A DNA stretch of 6,011 nt from an uncultured Lachnospiraceae bacterium (GTDB taxonomy: Bacteria; Bacillota; Clostridia; Lachnospirales; Lachnospiraceae). Shown here one piece after another: positions 5,451 to 6,011 of the stretch. The notes beneath the pieces are model-generated. The model was not told where the DNA came from. It worked only from the letters and a program-made list of their open reading frames with translations, and did no database searches. A program made the position numbers and the translations under genes. The DNA is taken from NCBI GenBank assembly GCA_945485625.1, contig CALYSH010000102.1:1-6011 (forward strand). The letters run 5' to 3'. Within the stretch, counting starts at the first letter, position 1; the number at the start of each line of letters is the position of its first letter.

Positions 5451-5951
5451 ATGCAAAAGAGAGTATTTCAGTTATTGGCAGATAATACCTCCGGTGTTTT
5501 AAGTCGTATTTCGGGACTTTTTTCCAGAAGAGGCTACAATATTGAAAGTATCACTGCAGGTGTTACCGCAGATCCCAGATACTCCAGAATTACCATTGTT
5601 GCAAGTGGTGATGAGGAGATTCTGGAGCAGATTGAAAAGCAGGTCGGTAAGCTGGTTGATGTACGTGATGTGAAGGAATTGAAGCCGGAAGAAAGCGTTT
5701 ACCGTGAGCTGGTTCTGATTAAAGTCAGGGTTACCACTGCAGAACAGCGTCAGGATATTATTTCCATCAAGGATTTGTTCCGTGCAAATATTATTGATGT
5801 TGCTACGGAGAGCCTGATGATTGAAATGACCGGTACCCAGAGTAAAATCGAAGCGTTCCTTGGAATGCTTGAGAGTTATGAGATTCTGGAGCTTGCCAGA
5901 ACCGGTATCGCCGGCCTGGGTCGTGGTACCAAGAATATTACCATTTTATAA
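5451..5951 (+). CDS. ilvN: Acetohydroxyacid synthase small regulatory subunit, second copy (canonical)
   Basis: The 166-residue protein is a typical AHAS regulatory subunit, expected to activate IlvB and mediate branched-chain amino acid feedback. The ACT domain (about 3-75) has NTSGVLSRISGLFSRRGYNIES, split here as NTSGVL (12-17), GLFSRR (22-27) and GYNIES (28-33). It keeps Asn12, Gly15 and Asn30 at the positions corresponding to the E. coli IlvH valine site. EQIEKQ (59-64) follows, as in E. coli IlvH. The C-terminal domain (about 80-160) has YRELVLIKV and the family ending ELARTGIAGLGRG. It matches the family consensus better than the first copy. The start codon at 5451 lies 10 nt after AGAAGG. 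The gene has its own consensus promoter and can be expressed without ilvB. It is followed after about 26 nt by an imperfect palindrome that may end the transcript. Confidence 0.94.
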   Translation: MQKRVFQLLADNTSGVLSRISGLFSRRGYNIESITAGVTADPRYSRITIVASGDEEILEQIEKQVGKLVDVRDVKELKPEESVYRELVLIKVRVTTAEQRQDIISIKDLFRANIIDVATESLMIEMTGTQSKIEAFLGMLESYEILELARTGIAGLGRGTKNITIL

Positions 5952-5977
5952 TATGTTGATACCAGGGTCAAAAGGTC

Positions 5978-6011
5978 TTTACACACTTGAGCTTGCTCAT
6001 ATGTGGGTAAA
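5978..6011. repeat. Imperfect palindrome cut by the window edge (terminator or dispersed inverted-repeat element)
   Basis: TTTAC-A-CAC-T-TGAG (5978-5991) pairs with CTCA-TA-TGTG-GGTAAA (5996-6011) around a small CTTG loop (5992-5995), with one mismatch and a small asymmetric bulge. The pairing runs to the last base of the window, so the right arm is truncated. The bases just left of the visible arm, from about 5957 (GATACCAGGGTCAAAAGGTC), would belong to the same arm if the palindrome continues. A long hairpin 27 nt after the ilvN2 stop could terminate the ilv transcript. An arm extending to 20 bp or more would suggest a small mobile or repeated element instead. Confidence 0.55.

Overview
The window looks like a chromosomal segment of a Clostridia-type Firmicute, most likely Lachnospiraceae-like; this is inferred, not proven. 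The grounds are moderate GC, AG-rich ribosome binding sites, sigma-A promoters with extended -10 boxes, a methionine synthase without the C-terminal activation domain, and a small lipoprotein with a short Lys-rich signal peptide. The content is mostly amino-acid biosynthesis. I see no phage, IS element, CRISPR array, tRNA or rRNA.

Layout. Positions 1-438 (minus strand) hold the N-terminal 146 codons of an unrecognised, probably helical lipoprotein that runs off the left edge. A divergent intergenic region (439-587) carries one candidate promoter for each direction. metH (588-3098, plus) encodes an 836-residue cobalamin-dependent methionine synthase. Its real start is 588: the longer reading frame from 552 begins inside the -10 box. 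A hairpin over the metH stop codon may be a weak terminator, and an extended -10 promoter for the next gene overlaps it.

From 3202 to 5951 lies an acetohydroxyacid synthase cluster: one catalytic subunit gene (ilvB) followed by two different regulatory-subunit paralogues (called ilvN1 at 4851 and ilvN2 at 5451). This enzyme makes acetolactate for valine/leucine and acetohydroxybutyrate for isoleucine. ilvN1 sits 35 nt after ilvB and is probably cotranscribed with it. ilvN2 lies after a 111-nt gap that contains a perfect TTGACA-17-TATAAT promoter with an extended -10. The two regulators can therefore probably be made in different ratios. A 19-codon Leu-rich ORF lies in the ilvB leader and ends in an ATGA overlap with the ilvB start. 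It is a speculative candidate for a coupled leader peptide.

The window ends inside an imperfect palindrome whose right arm is cut off, either a large terminator hairpin or a dispersed inverted-repeat element. The most notable points are the one-catalytic/two-regulatory AHAS arrangement with its internal promoter, the unusual active-site and C-terminal features of IlvB, the leader ORF and the truncated edge palindrome.
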